Positions 63,996-64,000 of a stretch of DNA of 64,000 bases are shown here, piece after piece; the stretch's first letter is position 1; every line of letters starts with the position of its first letter. The notes under the pieces are model-generated. The model searched no databases. It worked only from the letters and a program-made list of their open reading frames with translations, and had not been told where the DNA came from. The translations under genes and the position numbers were made by a program. Source of the stretch: Bacillota bacterium (lineage in GTDB: Bacteria; Bacillota; Clostridia; Lachnospirales; Lachnospiraceae); contig JAEZLH010000030.1 of assembly GCA_023435895.1 (NCBI GenBank), forward strand, positions 13,495-77,494, in the 5' to 3' direction.

Positions 63996-64000
63996 ATGAT
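63996..64000 (+). CDS. Possible start of a plus-strand gene cut by the window edge
   Basis: ATG at 63996 is preceded by AGGAGG (63986-63991) with four bases between. Only two codons are in the window, so nothing can be said of the product. The ATCATACAG at 63940-63949 repeats inverted as CTGTATGAT over this start. Confidence 0.3.

Overview
The window is A+T-rich DNA from a low-GC Gram-positive bacterium. Strong AGGAGG-type ribosome binding sites, consensus TTGACA/TATAAT-like promoters, a tyrosine T-box leader, a SleL-type spore cortex hydrolase, a 1,400-residue oxygen-sensitive-type activase fusion and cobalamin-dependent methionine synthesis all fit an anaerobic spore-forming member of the Clostridia, most likely Lachnospiraceae. 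The species cannot be fixed from sequence reading alone. I saw no rRNA, tRNA, CRISPR array, prophage or intact insertion sequence.

Layout. 1-9 kb holds a truncated MATE transporter, a P2A calcium pump, a small unknown protein with a metallo-beta-lactamase-fold protein, enolase, an M32 carboxypeptidase and argininosuccinate lyase. 9-14 kb holds a DUF1648 membrane protein, signal peptidase I, a LysM/GH18 cortex hydrolase and an ABC-2 transporter pair. 14.5-15.8 kb holds a two-gene unit (an internally duplicated unknown protein and a zinc-phospholipase-like protein). 16.2-31.5 kb is a tightly packed eight-gene minus-strand operon, the most unusual part of the window. It encodes an exported vWA protein, a large tubulin-like GTPase, a possible degenerate tubulin-fold partner, a membrane vWA protein, a membrane protein with a C-terminal discoidin-like domain, a small beta-rich protein, a zinc-ribbon GTPase and a GAP1-like GTPase-associated protein. 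Predicted topology puts two vWA domains and one binding domain outside and two NTPases inside, so I read it as an envelope-spanning NTP-driven machine with no described function that I know of.

32-47 kb holds a CNNM/HlyC-type protein, T-box-controlled tyrS, an asymmetric heterodimeric ABC exporter, the giant activase, a small anchored protein, a YdcF-like protein, a HAD phosphatase and larE. 47-54 kb holds ilvN-ilvC, two family-2 glycosyltransferases separated by a 41-bp minisatellite, and a DUF2975 / HTH / DUF4173 operon behind a large palindrome. 54.5-58.3 kb is a MacB-type ABC operon with two FtsX permeases. 58.6-63.7 kb holds an unknown protein and two methionine/one-carbon enzymes (a MetH-like synthase lacking the reactivation domain, and a homocysteine methyltransferase/methylene-THF reductase fusion).

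Non-coding structure is rich: a palindromic miniature element family (copies near 10.2, 51.4 and 58.4 kb), a separate 110-bp inverted-repeat element at 47.1 kb, two tandem arrays with about 40-bp period (14.1 and 50.1 kb), and a 49-bp segment shared by the 3' ends of two unrelated genes (12.2 and 14.5 kb).
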